A stretch of 64,000 nucleotides of DNA from Spirosoma lacussanchae (GTDB taxonomy: Bacteria > Bacteroidota > Bacteroidia > Cytophagales > Spirosomataceae). The translations under genes and the position numbers were made by a program. The stretch's first letter is position 1; each line of letters begins with the position of its first letter. The notes beneath the pieces were generated by a model, which worked only from the letters and a program-made list of their open reading frames with translations, searched no databases and was not told the origin of the DNA. The DNA is taken from NCBI RefSeq assembly GCF_005870035.1, contig NZ_SWJG01000001.1, positions 186,001 to 250,000 on the forward strand, in the 5' to 3' direction. Of this stretch, positions 41,725 through 50,563 are shown piece by piece.

Positions 41725-42258
41725 ATGAAAAAAGTAAGTCTGTTCGTACTGCTGCTGGGAGTAAGCTCAGCCAGCTACGCCCAGGGCCAGCTGCGCCACC
41801 TGCTCAATCACCCAGCCGTGAAGCCTATGCTGACTGAGAGGATACAGGAAATGGATCGCCACCGAAAAGGCGGTAACTCTACCGTATCGGTGATTTTGCT
41901 CAAACCCGAAGCGAATGGGATAAGTCTATACTTGACGGCCTACAATCTGCTGGTCGAAGTACAGGAACATTTGCCTGCCAGCTTCACCACTTTTGAAGGG
42001 CACCCGTTCCTGATTTATGATGGAACCGAACACTTTATTACCGATAAGCAGGCCTGGTTTGAAACCGTCAGAGCGTTTATCGGTAATCAGCTCTGCGATG
42101 ATTTGGCGTTCCGCGAGCAGTTGAAGCGACCGGGGTCCAAAGAGATTAGTGGGGCCTGTGGATACATATACGATGCTCCGATCGATAAATTATTTTTTTC
42201 GGAGGGCGTGTTGGTAAAGCGGGAGCGAGTCACCCGTGTGCCTTACTATCGGGAGTAG
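41725..42258 (+). CDS. Small secreted protein of unknown function (paralogue 2 of 3)
   Basis: 177 residues with a clean signal peptide (MKKVSLFVLLLGVSSASYAQ). Mature part: helix VKPMLTERIQEMDRHRKGG, strand STVSVILLKPEANG, then YLTAYNLLVEVQEHLPASF, then GHPFLIYDGTEHFI, a helix KQAWFETVRAFIGNQL, and a Cys-containing end (SGACGYIYD). 65 bp downstream of paralogue 1. No family recognised. It shares overall order with its two neighbours, but sequence identity is low, so common origin is inference. Confidence 0.68.
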   Translation: MKKVSLFVLLLGVSSASYAQGQLRHLLNHPAVKPMLTERIQEMDRHRKGGNSTVSVILLKPEANGISLYLTAYNLLVEVQEHLPASFTTFEGHPFLIYDGTEHFITDKQAWFETVRAFIGNQLCDDLAFREQLKRPGSKEISGACGYIYDAPIDKLFFSEGVLVKRERVTRVPYYRE

Positions 42259-42370
42259 CAGAGTCCGGTAGATAATGGGCTAGTTCGGCGCGACATTGTC
42301 TATTGGATTGGCTGGAACGAATCGGTATGACACCGACGGCCTGCCCATCGGAAAAGAACCCCAAACTACT

Positions 42371-42910
42371 ATGACAACAAGCCTGGCTATGTCTGTTTTT
42401 AGGTGGGGCCTGGCGGTGGCCCTACTGGGGCTGCTGTTGGCCAACCGGGCCACCGCCCAACGCGCTGACTCGCTGCAACTGCAACAGGCGGCTATCCAGG
42501 ATACGTTTCTGCTGCGCATCATCCCTGACTACATCAATCGGCGCATGAACGAGCCCAGGGATAAACGATTCCATCAGAAAGGGGTGATTTTTGTAATTGT
42601 GCCCCGGGTCAGGCGCGATACCATGGTCTGTTACCGGCTTTATACGACATATGAAAATTATAATTTTATGAGAACTGCTTCGCTGGCTCACCCGCTGTTT
42701 TACACGCAAATCATGGGTCGGTATGTGGTGGTGTGCGACGAGTGGACGGGCTCGCTGGTGGGGATGTCTCAGCGCAGTCTGCAGCGGGCCATCGGTCGGT
42801 TCACCCGGGCCGGTTGGCTTTACTCGATCAGCAGTGATTTATATGGCTTCAGAGAGCTTCATAACGGTGTGTATTGCTGGCGGCCCAAGCCCTGGGAGGG
42901 AGAGCGGTAA
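42371..42910 (+). CDS. Small secreted protein of unknown function (paralogue 3 of 3)
   Basis: 179 residues from the ATG at 42371 (MTTSLAMSVFRWGLAVALLG); an upstream frame from a TTG at 42296 only adds a polar stretch. The signal peptide ends RATAQ. Mature part: DTFLLRIIPDYINRRMNEP helix, GVIFVIVPRVRRD strand, YRLYTTYENYN, then MGRYVVVCDEWTG, and a C-terminal RELHNGVYCWRPK. It matches paralogues 1 and 2 in element order. No domain recognised. Confidence 0.65.
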   Translation: MTTSLAMSVFRWGLAVALLGLLLANRATAQRADSLQLQQAAIQDTFLLRIIPDYINRRMNEPRDKRFHQKGVIFVIVPRVRRDTMVCYRLYTTYENYNFMRTASLAHPLFYTQIMGRYVVVCDEWTGSLVGMSQRSLQRAIGRFTRAGWLYSISSDLYGFRELHNGVYCWRPKPWEGER

Positions 42911-43210
42911 TGCGTTGGTTAAAGGTAGGTTAGCTTGTTAGTTGGTCCCGGTGCAGGAGGGGGCTGGCTCGTTCGCTGGGTCTTAGGCCCCTCCTCCGTT
43001 GGGATGACAAACCGGCTCCGGGTTGACAAAAACTTGGCTGGGAGGGTAGCACTCGCCTTCTGATCTGTTTACCTGTAAATGGGGTATGTGTAAGGTCTGT
43101 ACTACGACCGTACTGCGCCCCTAAATCCCTGACAAAAAGAAAATTCTGAACGGCGTCTAAACCTTGCCAGGGCCGGTTTGTCCTATCAGCATAGCTACTC
43201 GCTGAACCGT
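42911..43210. other. Gene-free stretch before the DUF1800 gene
   Basis: 300 bp without a supported gene. GC-rich first half and a TTGACA at 43022 region, but no matching TAnnTTTG. I see no strong repeat or hairpin. Confidence 0.4.
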
Positions 43211-44647
43211 ATGGATAAACTTACCAAACAGCAGCAACGGAAACACCTGCTGGATCGGGCCGCGTTCGGGGCTACCCCCGCCGAACTGGCCGAAGCCAGT
43301 CGCCAGTCGCTCCCGGCGGTAGTGCGTCGGCTGATGGGACGGCCCGACACCCTGACCGAACTGAAGGTAGTAGACCCCGAGACGGCCGTAACGAAGCGTG
43401 GCCTGCGGGGCATGGTGCGCGACGGGCAACTCGACCGCGATGCGCTGAAGGAGCGTATCCGGATGAACGCCGAAAAAGTACGCGACCTCAACCTGCAATG
43501 GCTTGACAGGATGGCCTCCGGCGAAAACGCCCTGCGCGAGAAAATGGCGCTGTTCTGGCACGGCCATTTTGCCTGCCGGACCATGGGCCAGAACCCCCTG
43601 TTCATGCAGCTGTATGCCAACACCCTGCGTCAGCACGCGCTCGGCCGGTTCAGCGATCTGCTGATGGCGGTATCGAAAGAACCGGCCATGCTTCAGTTTC
43701 TGAACAACCAGCAGAACCGCAAAAACGCACCCAACGAAAACTTTGCCCGCGAGGTCATGGAGCTGTTTACCCTGGGTCGGGGCAACTACACCGAGCAGGA
43801 TATTAAAGAAGCGGCCCGCGCTTTTACGGGCTGGCAGTTTACCCTCGATGGGCAGTTCGTGTTTCGCGAACGGGTGCACGATGAAGGCGAAAAAACACTG
43901 TTTGGCCAGACGGGCGCGTTCCGGGGCGAGGACGTGATCAGGATGCTGCTCGACAAACCGCAGACGGCCCGCTACATTACCGCCAAAATTTACCGCTTCT
44001 TCGTCAACGAGACTGAAGACAAAAAACGGGTCGATGAACTGGCCGACCGATTCCGGAAAAGTGGCTACGACATGGCCGATCTGATGACGCATATCTTTAC
44101 CGCCGACTGGTTTTACGAGCCTCAGAACGTAGGGACGCATATCAAATCGCCGGTCGAACTGCTGGCTGGTATGCGTCACACGCTGAGCATCACCTTTGAT
44201 CAGCCGCAGCCGCAACTCTTCGTTCAGCGCACGCTGGGGCAGGTGTTGTTTTATCCGCCCAACGTAGCGGGCTGGCCCGGCGGCAAAAACTGGATCGACT
44301 CGTCGAGCCTGCTGTTCCGGATGCAACTGCCCAACTACGTGCTGAAAGCCGCCGACGTGCCCGTTCGTCCGAAAGAAGATGGCGATGTGAATACCGAAGC
44401 ACTGGCCCGCAAAGGGGGCGCTACGTTTCGCACTACTGTCGACTGGGCCGGTTTTGAGGAGTCGTTTGCCAAAACGGCCGACGCTGATCTACCCGATGCA
44501 CTGGCGGCCGTACTGCTGCCCCTGCCGCTCCGCGCCGAACAGCGCAGCCTGATCGGGAAGCTGAGCCAGCCTGGCCAGACCCGCTCCGAACGCATCCGCG
44601 CCCTCACCACCGCCCTCATGAGCCTGCCCGAATATCAACTAACCTAG
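43211..44647 (+). CDS. DUF1800 domain protein
   Basis: 478 residues from the ATG at 43211 (MDKLTKQQQRKHLLDRAAFG); the frame also opens upstream at a TTG at 43178. DUF1800 signs: HLLDRAAFGATPAEL, EKMALFWHGHFAC, NAPNENFAREVMELFTLGRGNYTEQDIKEAARAFTGW and PNVAGWPGGKNWIDSSSL. No signal peptide is seen. DUF1800 genes are almost always followed by a DUF1501 gene, as here, 88 bp downstream. The pair is thought to be connected with secreted or envelope oxidoreductase-like functions, but no activity is proven. Confidence 0.92.
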   Translation: MDKLTKQQQRKHLLDRAAFGATPAELAEASRQSLPAVVRRLMGRPDTLTELKVVDPETAVTKRGLRGMVRDGQLDRDALKERIRMNAEKVRDLNLQWLDRMASGENALREKMALFWHGHFACRTMGQNPLFMQLYANTLRQHALGRFSDLLMAVSKEPAMLQFLNNQQNRKNAPNENFAREVMELFTLGRGNYTEQDIKEAARAFTGWQFTLDGQFVFRERVHDEGEKTLFGQTGAFRGEDVIRMLLDKPQTARYITAKIYRFFVNETEDKKRVDELADRFRKSGYDMADLMTHIFTADWFYEPQNVGTHIKSPVELLAGMRHTLSITFDQPQPQLFVQRTLGQVLFYPPNVAGWPGGKNWIDSSSLLFRMQLPNYVLKAADVPVRPKEDGDVNTEALARKGGATFRTTVDWAGFEESFAKTADADLPDALAAVLLPLPLRAEQRSLIGKLSQPGQTRSERIRALTTALMSLPEYQLT

Positions 44648-44650
44648 CGT

Positions 44651-44723
44651 ATTGAGTGATTGAGTGAATGGCGATTGAGTGACTGATTAATTCACTCAAT
44701 CGCCACTCACTCAATCACTCAAT
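44651..44723. repeat. 33-bp imperfect inverted repeat of GAGTGATTGA type
   Basis: Arms 44651-44683 and 44691-44723 match with two mismatches and a 7-nt loop. Built from repeated ATTGAGTGATTGAGTG units. It lies between the DUF1800 and DUF1501 genes and may shape their mRNA. A related element is at 50869-50963. Confidence 0.8.
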
Positions 44724-44734
44724 GATTCACAGAT

Positions 44735-45928
44735 ATGAACCGACGCGATTTTATCAGACAATCGGCTTTTACGACGGCGGGAACGATGCTGATTCCGCAA
44801 TTTCTGAAAGCGTACGAAGCCCAGGCGATGGGACAGACCATGGCGCCGTCGGGTAAAATTCTGGTGGTGGTACAACTGTCGGGCGGGAACGACGGGCTCA
44901 ATACGGTGGTCCCCTTCCGCAACGACATCTACTACCGCGAACGCCCGACCCTGGCGATCAAGCCCGAGAATGTACTGAAGCTGAACGATGAGATTGGCCT
45001 GCACCCGGCCATGACCCCACTCAAAGCGCTCTATGACGACGGGCTGGTGACCGTAATCAACAACGTTGGCTATCCCAACCCTGACCGATCGCATTTCCGG
45101 TCGATGGACATATGGCAAACAGGCAGCGACTCGGACCAGTATCTGCAAACGGGCTGGCTCGGTCGTTATCTCGATAAAACCGACACGGCCCGACCGTATA
45201 ACGCGCTGGAAGTCGACGATACGCTGAGCCTGGCTCTGAAAGGAGAGCGGCTGAACGGACTGGCGGTGCTGGACCCCAAAAAGCTCTACAACCAGACCCG
45301 TAGCGGCCTGGTCCGCAACCTGAGTCAGCAGCACGACCACGACCACGAAACGGTTGGATACCTCTACAAAACCCTGGCCGAAACGGTATCGTCGGCGGAG
45401 TACGTGTTCGACAAGGCAACGGTACGATCAACGACGGTGACCTACCCGGCTCACGAACTGGGCAACCGGCTCAAAACGGTGTCGCAGCTGATTCAGTCGG
45501 GCGTGGCTACGAGTATCTATTACGTCTCGATCAGTGGGTTCGATACGCACATCAACCAGCCGGGGCAGCAGGAGCGGCTGCTGAAACAATATGCCGAAGC
45601 CGTTGGTGTGTTTATGGCCGACCTAAAAGCGGCTGGCCGGCAAAACGACGTCATGCTGATGACGTTTTCGGAATTTGGTCGGCGCGTGAAGCAGAACGCC
45701 AGCAAAGGCACCGACCACGGTACGGCCAGCAACGTATTTCTGATTGGCGGTGGCTTACCGTCGCAGCGGGTGCTGAACGAGGCTCCCAACCTCAGCGACC
45801 TCACCGAAGGCGACCTGAAGTACACCGTCGATTTTCGGCAGATCTACGCTACGCTCCTGCGCCACTACCTCGGTACCGACGATGTAGCCATCCTGGGTCG
45901 CCGGTTCGATGCGTTGAAGCTGGTGTAG
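44735..45928 (+). CDS. DUF1501 domain protein with twin-arginine signal
   Basis: 397 residues. The N-terminus MNRRDFIRQSAFTTAGTMLI is a twin-arginine signal, so it is exported folded. DUF1501 signs: LVVVQLSGGNDGLNTVVPF, FRSMDIWQTGSDSDQYLQTGWLGRYLD, YYVSISGFDTHINQPGQQERLL, DVMLMTFSEFGRRVKQNASKGTDHGTASNVFLIGGGL. The Asp-Thr-His and Asp-His-Gly blocks resemble sulfatase/alkaline phosphatase metal sites. Partner of the DUF1800 gene upstream. Confidence 0.93.
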   Translation: MNRRDFIRQSAFTTAGTMLIPQFLKAYEAQAMGQTMAPSGKILVVVQLSGGNDGLNTVVPFRNDIYYRERPTLAIKPENVLKLNDEIGLHPAMTPLKALYDDGLVTVINNVGYPNPDRSHFRSMDIWQTGSDSDQYLQTGWLGRYLDKTDTARPYNALEVDDTLSLALKGERLNGLAVLDPKKLYNQTRSGLVRNLSQQHDHDHETVGYLYKTLAETVSSAEYVFDKATVRSTTVTYPAHELGNRLKTVSQLIQSGVATSIYYVSISGFDTHINQPGQQERLLKQYAEAVGVFMADLKAAGRQNDVMLMTFSEFGRRVKQNASKGTDHGTASNVFLIGGGLPSQRVLNEAPNLSDLTEGDLKYTVDFRQIYATLLRHYLGTDDVAILGRRFDALKLV

Positions 45929-45963
45929 GTTGATAGTGTGGGTGTGGTTGCGCATTTTTGATT

Positions 45964-47829
45964 TTACCGCCAGTCGAACCAGACTTTCATGGGGCCGGGC
46001 TCCCGGTTATCCCAGGCGTAGTAGGGGATGAGGGTAAACGAACCGGTTGGGCTGGTGGCCCGAATGGTCGTGATGCCACCCAGCAGGCTGGGCTGGCGCT
46101 GGGCTACGAACTTTGTGTCGGCCGAGAGGGTCGCGCTGGTCAGGCTGGTATCGGCGGGGTTGTCGGCGGCTTCGGCGCAGTAGACCAGTGGGCCGCGCCG
46201 GATGGCCCGCTTGCCGACGTTCGCCTGTACGCGCGGGTCGGCTTCGATCACCTCCACGGGCATGTCGAGGGTCAGCGATACGACATCTCCTTTCTTCCAG
46301 GTTCGGTTCAGCGACAAATAACCCTGGCTGGTTCGGGCTGTAGTGGTGCGGCCGTTTACGCGAACGGTATGCGAGCGGCACCAGTCGGGCAGTCGCAGAT
46401 TGAGCACAAACGTACCCATCGCTGCCGGGTCGATCCGAACCGTAATGGCGCCGTCCCAGGGGTAGTTCGTTTCCTGCCGGACCCGCACCGTGCGCTGGCC
46501 AACGCTGGCTGTTGTTTCGCTGCCGACATAGAGGTTGACATAGAGCGAGTCCTGGCCAGCGGCATAAACATAACCACCCAGCGAAGGCAGCAGGCGCGAT
46601 ACGTTGCTGGGGCAGCAGGCCGTTCCATACCACGGTTTGCGGTGGTGTTGCCCGGCCGACGCCAGCGGGTTGACGTAGAAAAAGCGGTCGCCGGTGAGCT
46701 GTACCCCCGCCAGGGCCGCGTTGTACAGCGACCGTTCGAGCACGTCGATGTAGCGGGCATTGCCGGAGTACAGGTTCATTCGCTGGTTCCAGAACACCAT
46801 ACCGACCGATGCGCAGGTTTCGCAGTAGGCCGACTCGTTGGGCAGGTCGTAGTCGTGGGTGAACCCTTCGTTGTGGACCGATGAGCCAATGCCACCAGTC
46901 ACGTACATGTTTCGGCCGACCACATCGTCCCAAACGCGGCTGGTTGCGGTCATGTAACCGGGGTCGTGGGTTTCGGCGGCTACGTCGGCCATGCCGGTAT
47001 AGAGATACATGGCCCGCACGGCATGCCCTTTAATGTCGCTGATCTGCCGCACCGGCACGTCGTCCTGGCAGTAGGCGGCTCCCCAGGTTTTGTTGTTCCA
47101 GATAGCGCCTTTGCCATAGCCGTGACCGCGCTGTTCGAGGTACCAGTCGGCTAGTTTGAGGTAACGATCCTGCTGGGTAGCCTGGTAGAGCCGGACCAGG
47201 GCCAGCTCAATTTCCTGGTGGCCCGATACCCAGGGGCGGTTGGCCTGGCGGAAGGTCTTGTCGAGATAATCGGCCAGCCGGGTGGCTACGGTCAGTAGTT
47301 TTCGTTTGCCGGTGGCGTCGGCGTAGGCTACGGCGGCTTCGATCAGGTGACCGGCGCAGTAGTCCTCGTGCTTTTCCATGTCGGTCCAGCGCTGGCTGAG
47401 GTCGCCGAGGGTGTAGTAAGTGTTGAGGTACCCGTCGGGCCACTGGGCCGCGGCAATCTTGTCGATCCAGGTGTCGGCCTTCTGCTCAAGCGCGGGGTCG
47501 CGGTTGGTTTTGAGGGTATAGGCTATGCCCTCGATCACCTTGTAGACGTCGGAATCGTCGAAATAAATGCCTTCGTGTTTGCCCGCTTTGCCGGTCCGTA
47601 TTTTCTCGGCGGCCCGTTCAAAATTCTGCATGCGGGCGGTTTTGACTTCGGTTTGTTCGATACAAACCGGCAACGTGGCTGTCTGCACCCGCTCCATGCG
47701 GGGGCGCCAGAAATTATCAGAAATCGTTACCTGCGAAAAATTTACCGGACGAATGGCCCGCTGCGCCCGGGCGTGATACCCCAGGCAAAGAACCGACAGG
47801 AGGAGGATGTAGCTGCGACGAGTAAGCAT
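45964..47829 (-). CDS. Glycoside hydrolase family 127 (beta-L-arabinofuranosidase-like), secreted
   Basis: 621 residues from the ATG at 47829 (MLTRRSYILLLSVLCLGYHA); a frame from 47856 adds nine residues before the signal peptide. The (alpha/alpha)6 barrel motifs agree with GH127. Aligning by motif with the known Bifidobacterium enzyme HypBA1 gives the acid/base as Glu321 (SSVHNEGF), the zinc ligands as Glu337, Cys339 and Cys406, and the Cys405 nucleophile in GTACCPSNVSRLLP. C-terminal beta domains follow. The substrate may be an arabinofuranoside of plant material or another furanoside; family members differ. Convergent with DUF1501. Confidence 0.92.
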   Translation of the reverse strand: MLTRRSYILLLSVLCLGYHARAQRAIRPVNFSQVTISDNFWRPRMERVQTATLPVCIEQTEVKTARMQNFERAAEKIRTGKAGKHEGIYFDDSDVYKVIEGIAYTLKTNRDPALEQKADTWIDKIAAAQWPDGYLNTYYTLGDLSQRWTDMEKHEDYCAGHLIEAAVAYADATGKRKLLTVATRLADYLDKTFRQANRPWVSGHQEIELALVRLYQATQQDRYLKLADWYLEQRGHGYGKGAIWNNKTWGAAYCQDDVPVRQISDIKGHAVRAMYLYTGMADVAAETHDPGYMTATSRVWDDVVGRNMYVTGGIGSSVHNEGFTHDYDLPNESAYCETCASVGMVFWNQRMNLYSGNARYIDVLERSLYNAALAGVQLTGDRFFYVNPLASAGQHHRKPWYGTACCPSNVSRLLPSLGGYVYAAGQDSLYVNLYVGSETTASVGQRTVRVRQETNYPWDGAITVRIDPAAMGTFVLNLRLPDWCRSHTVRVNGRTTTARTSQGYLSLNRTWKKGDVVSLTLDMPVEVIEADPRVQANVGKRAIRRGPLVYCAEAADNPADTSLTSATLSADTKFVAQRQPSLLGGITTIRATSPTGSFTLIPYYAWDNREPGPMKVWFDWR

Positions 47830-47914
47830 ATCGATAGACGACAATCTATCGAACAAAAGCGGCTGAACCGGTGAGAACTACTTTACAATAATGGTGCGCT
47901 GGTCGTCGCTATCG

Positions 47915-47978
47915 CCGTGGTCCGCGTCCCGGACTGCGCGTCCCGGACTGCGCGTCTCGGTGCGGACGCGGACCACGG
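47915..47978. repeat. Inverted repeat enclosing a tandem 14-bp repeat
   Basis: 15-bp perfect arms (47915-47929 with 47964-47978, core GTGGTCCGCGTCC). Between them CCCGGACTGCGCGT stands twice in tandem (47928-47941 and 47942-47955). It lies between GH127 and the M56 gene. A GGACCACGG fragment also appears near 61354, so a dispersed element is likely. Confidence 0.7.
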
Positions 47979-47988
47979 GAGGGGGGAA

Positions 47989-49413
47989 CTACTTTTTGGT
48001 CGTTATGGCGATGGTGCCTTGCTCTTTGTTGACGTCCATGCGGACGATGGTGGCCGGGGGAATCGCTTCCAGCTCTGCCTTTGTGACCTCTTTGCCGTCG
48101 ACGATAAAGTACCTGATGCCAGTATACGGTTCCGTTTTACCGGCCGATGGCGTCGGCGTGTCGCTCAGCTGAAAGTTGATGGGGAGGTTGAATTTTAGGT
48201 TCACGGGCTCACCGTTTTGTCGGGCAGGCTCCCAGCGGGGCATTTCGGCCACAACGCGCATGGCTTCTTCATCGGCTCCGTAGCCAATGCCTTTCAATAC
48301 GCTTATGTCGGTGATGTCGCCGGTTTTGGTAACGACGAAGCTGACAAACACCCGGCCCGTGGCCTTCGCTTTCCGGGCCGCTGCCGGATAGGTCAGATGT
48401 TCACCCAGGTAGAGGCTGAGCTTTTCCATGCCGCCCGGAAACACCGGGGGCTGCTCGACAACGGTATACACCTCACCATCGATCGGGCGGGCATTGGCTC
48501 GCTCAACAGCGGGGTTGTGATCCGGTTGCGTGCATAAGCTCAGCAGGGCCGCCAGGGGCAGAACAAGAATATAACCAAACAGAGCCCGGCGGCTGGAGTG
48601 CGATTTCTGTAACATAAGGATACGTTGTTTTAGGGTTGACGCAGACGCAAAAGGAGTAGTTAAAGCCGTAGGAGTAACATCGAGCGCGTAGGCTACCAGC
48701 GCGCGGGCGTAGTCGGCCCGACGAGTAGCTGGCGCTTCGGCAGTTCGTTCTGACGCGGCCCGGTCGGCCAGAAACTCGTGGACTACCTGCAGGGCGCGTT
48801 TGTAGAACCACATGACCGGATTGAACCAGAAAGCGGCCCGGACAGCCTCCAGGACCAGCACATCGACAGTATGACGCTGGGCGATGTGTGCTTCTTCGTG
48901 GCGCATCAGGGCGTTGGGTTCGGTTAGGGCGTCGGCATGATTCAACACCAGATACCGACCGAATGAGAACGACGGATGGGGGCCAGCCGACCCGGTATGT
49001 TTGGGTAACCGGACGAGCGTGTAGCCATTTCGGACTTGCGCTACGCCCGAGCGGATGAGCTGAAACACGGCCCGCAGATGCATAAGCAGCCGGGTCAGCA
49101 TAGCTGCTACACCAAGCCCGTATACCAGCCAGAACCACTGGTCGGTCGTCAGTCCATACAGCGTGTCGGGCGCGTCGGGGCTAACCGAGAAGGTGGGCAG
49201 AGTAACCGACTCCATAACCGCCGGGCTATCGGCGCCCCTGAGCCACGAATCGGGCAGGCTGATCAGCGGCAATGTCAGCGATAGCGCGACAGACGCCAGC
49301 AGATAGGCGCGGTTGAGCCTGAAAAAAGTATTACGGCGTAACAGGAGCCAGTAACATCCGTAAAACAGAATCAGAAACAGGCTGGCTGTGAGGAAGTAGG
49401 GGAGCGCGTTCAT
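47989..49413 (-). CDS. BlaR1-like M56 peptidase with TonB C-terminal domain
   Basis: 474 residues. N-terminal M56 membrane part with about four helices and the zinc motif RHEEAHIAQRH (HExxH) on the cytoplasmic loop, then EFLADRAAS. After a further helix (FGYILVLPLAALLSLC) comes a periplasmic TonB-C domain (about 330-425: EHLTYPAAARKAKATGRVFVSFVVTKTGDI, NLPINFQL). A last segment (YFIVDGKEVTKAELEAIPPATIV) looks like the repeat typical of Bacteroidota BlaR1-like proteins. Such proteins sense an envelope signal and cut the BlaI-type repressor. Its start overlaps the BlaI gene stop by 4 bp (ATGA), so the two are translationally coupled. Confidence 0.92.
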   Translation of the reverse strand: MNALPYFLTASLFLILFYGCYWLLLRRNTFFRLNRAYLLASVALSLTLPLISLPDSWLRGADSPAVMESVTLPTFSVSPDAPDTLYGLTTDQWFWLVYGLGVAAMLTRLLMHLRAVFQLIRSGVAQVRNGYTLVRLPKHTGSAGPHPSFSFGRYLVLNHADALTEPNALMRHEEAHIAQRHTVDVLVLEAVRAAFWFNPVMWFYKRALQVVHEFLADRAASERTAEAPATRRADYARALVAYALDVTPTALTTPFASASTLKQRILMLQKSHSSRRALFGYILVLPLAALLSLCTQPDHNPAVERANARPIDGEVYTVVEQPPVFPGGMEKLSLYLGEHLTYPAAARKAKATGRVFVSFVVTKTGDITDISVLKGIGYGADEEAMRVVAEMPRWEPARQNGEPVNLKFNLPINFQLSDTPTPSAGKTEPYTGIRYFIVDGKEVTKAELEAIPPATIVRMDVNKEQGTIAITTKK

Positions 49414-49781
49414 GACTCTTTCTTTTGGTTGAGGAGCCGGATAATCTCATCCGCTTCCGACAGGCTGACATTTTTCTCGCTGACAAAAAACGACACCAGC
49501 TTCTTCAGCGACCCGTCGAAGTAGTTAGTCATCAGCTGCTCGGTCTGGAACCGCCGGTACTGCTCCTCGCTGATCAGTGGGAAGTATTCGTGCGTTTTTC
49601 CGTAGGCGGTATAGCCTACCAGTTCTTTCTTCTCCAGAATCCGGATAATGGTCGATACGGTGTTGTAGGCTGGTTTAGGGTCGGGTAGTTCAGCGAGAAC
49701 GTCCTTCACGAACCCTTTACCGATCTGCCACAGCACCCGCATAATCTCTTCTTCGGCCCTGGTCAGGTCGCGTATTGGCAT
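49410..49781 (-). CDS. BlaI/MecI/CopY-family repressor
   Basis: 123 residues. The winged helix is complete: LTRAEEEIMRVLWQIGKGFVKDVL, PAYNTVSTIIRILEKKELVGYTAYGKTHEYFPLI. The C-terminal dimerisation part ends LSEADEIIRLLNQ. Together with the M56 gene it forms the BlaR1-BlaI sensor-repressor pair. No beta-lactamase or copper gene is nearby, so the pair probably regulates itself or distant genes. The MITE-like element at 49867-50002 lies just upstream in its promoter region. Confidence 0.93.
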   Translation of the reverse strand: MPIRDLTRAEEEIMRVLWQIGKGFVKDVLAELPDPKPAYNTVSTIIRILEKKELVGYTAYGKTHEYFPLISEEQYRRFQTEQLMTNYFDGSLKKLVSFFVSEKNVSLSEADEIIRLLNQKKES

Positions 49782-49866
49782 GATGGTACGGTGAAATTTC
49801 TATACTAACCCAAAGCTATGACTAATGGTTTAGTTTTACAACTAATTTATTAGTTATTTGGAATGT

Positions 49867-50002
49867 GTAGAGACGCGATCCTTCGCGTCTCCTGTGCGTC
49901 AGCCATTTGGCGTCTCCTGTTCAAATGTTGCGTGGCTGTCGCGAATGAGACGCGAAGGGTATCTTTCTGACGCCTGGGAGACGCGAAGGGTCGCGTCTCT
50001 AC
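49867..50002. mobile_element. 136-bp MITE/REP-like element with 26-bp terminal inverted repeats
   Basis: Ends 49867-49892 and 49977-50002 are inverted copies with one mismatch, of the type GTAGAGACGCGA...TCGCGTCTC. The inside has further inverted pieces (GCGTCAGCC... and ...GACGCC). No transposase gene is present, so it would move in trans. Its right end contains the TAG stop codon (49999-50001) of the neighbouring minus-strand gene. A related 26-bp end lies at 61274-61299. Confidence 0.75.
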
Positions 50003-50454
50003 GGGTGTAAATCTTTGATGTTTAGCCAGTACAGGCCGGCGAAGAGGAGGCTGAAGAAAACACCGAATGAAGTGTTGAGGGCGCCGAAACCGGCCAGCGC
50101 TATCGGGGCCACGATGCCAACCAGCACCCCTGCTAGGTACACCCAGAAGCCGATCCGGCGCAGGTTGAACATCAACACCGCACCCAGCAGGGTCAGCAGC
50201 GAATAGGCAAACTGCGCAACCGACAGCGCCCGAATCTGATCAGGATCGCCGGGCATGGGCGCATCGCCCGACGAGCGGTCTTCGAAGTATTGTTTGGGTT
50301 CGTTCTTTTTCTCCTCGGGGGTCAGTGTACGCTCAATCAGGGGTGTTTCGGAGACGGCATCGGTCTGCGCAAACGACACCACCGCATCAACGAGGCCCCA
50401 GGCGCAACTCAGAAAGGTTAGTACACAAAGCAAAGTCAGAAATTGAGAACGCAT
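49999..50454 (-). CDS. Hypothetical four-helix membrane protein
   Basis: About 151 residues from the ATG at 50454 (MRSQFLTLLCVLTFLSCAW); a frame from 50463 adds three residues. One N-terminal helix, a polar loop (about 30-75, rich in Glu and Lys), and then three helices (LSVAQFAYSLLTLLGAVLMFN, IGFWVYLAGVLVGIVAPIAL, FGVFFSLLFAGLYWLN). I recognise no family. The stop codon lies inside the inverted-repeat element at 49867-50002, so the last residues may have been changed by its insertion. Confidence 0.7.
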   Translation of the reverse strand: MRSQFLTLLCVLTFLSCAWGLVDAVVSFAQTDAVSETPLIERTLTPEEKKNEPKQYFEDRSSGDAPMPGDPDQIRALSVAQFAYSLLTLLGAVLMFNLRRIGFWVYLAGVLVGIVAPIALAGFGALNTSFGVFFSLLFAGLYWLNIKDLHP

Positions 50455-50563
50455 AGGGAGCAAGCGGCTTTACCCACTCGGTTTAAATAAGCCAGGCAGA
50501 CCGCCTGCGCAACCGGAAAACCTTATTTTCGCGGCACAGTTTACAAAGAAACGAGAAAACAAC

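Noticed and set aside
43157-44326. 389-codon minus-strand frame across the DUF1800 gene
   Set aside because: Antisense shadow; the plus strand carries the family motifs.
45958-46933. Two long open frames (about 308 codons each) overlapping the GH127 gene
   Set aside because: They are out-of-frame shadows of a GC-rich coding gene; composition is Arg/Gly/Pro/His-rich with no domain, while the GH127 frame has its full active site.
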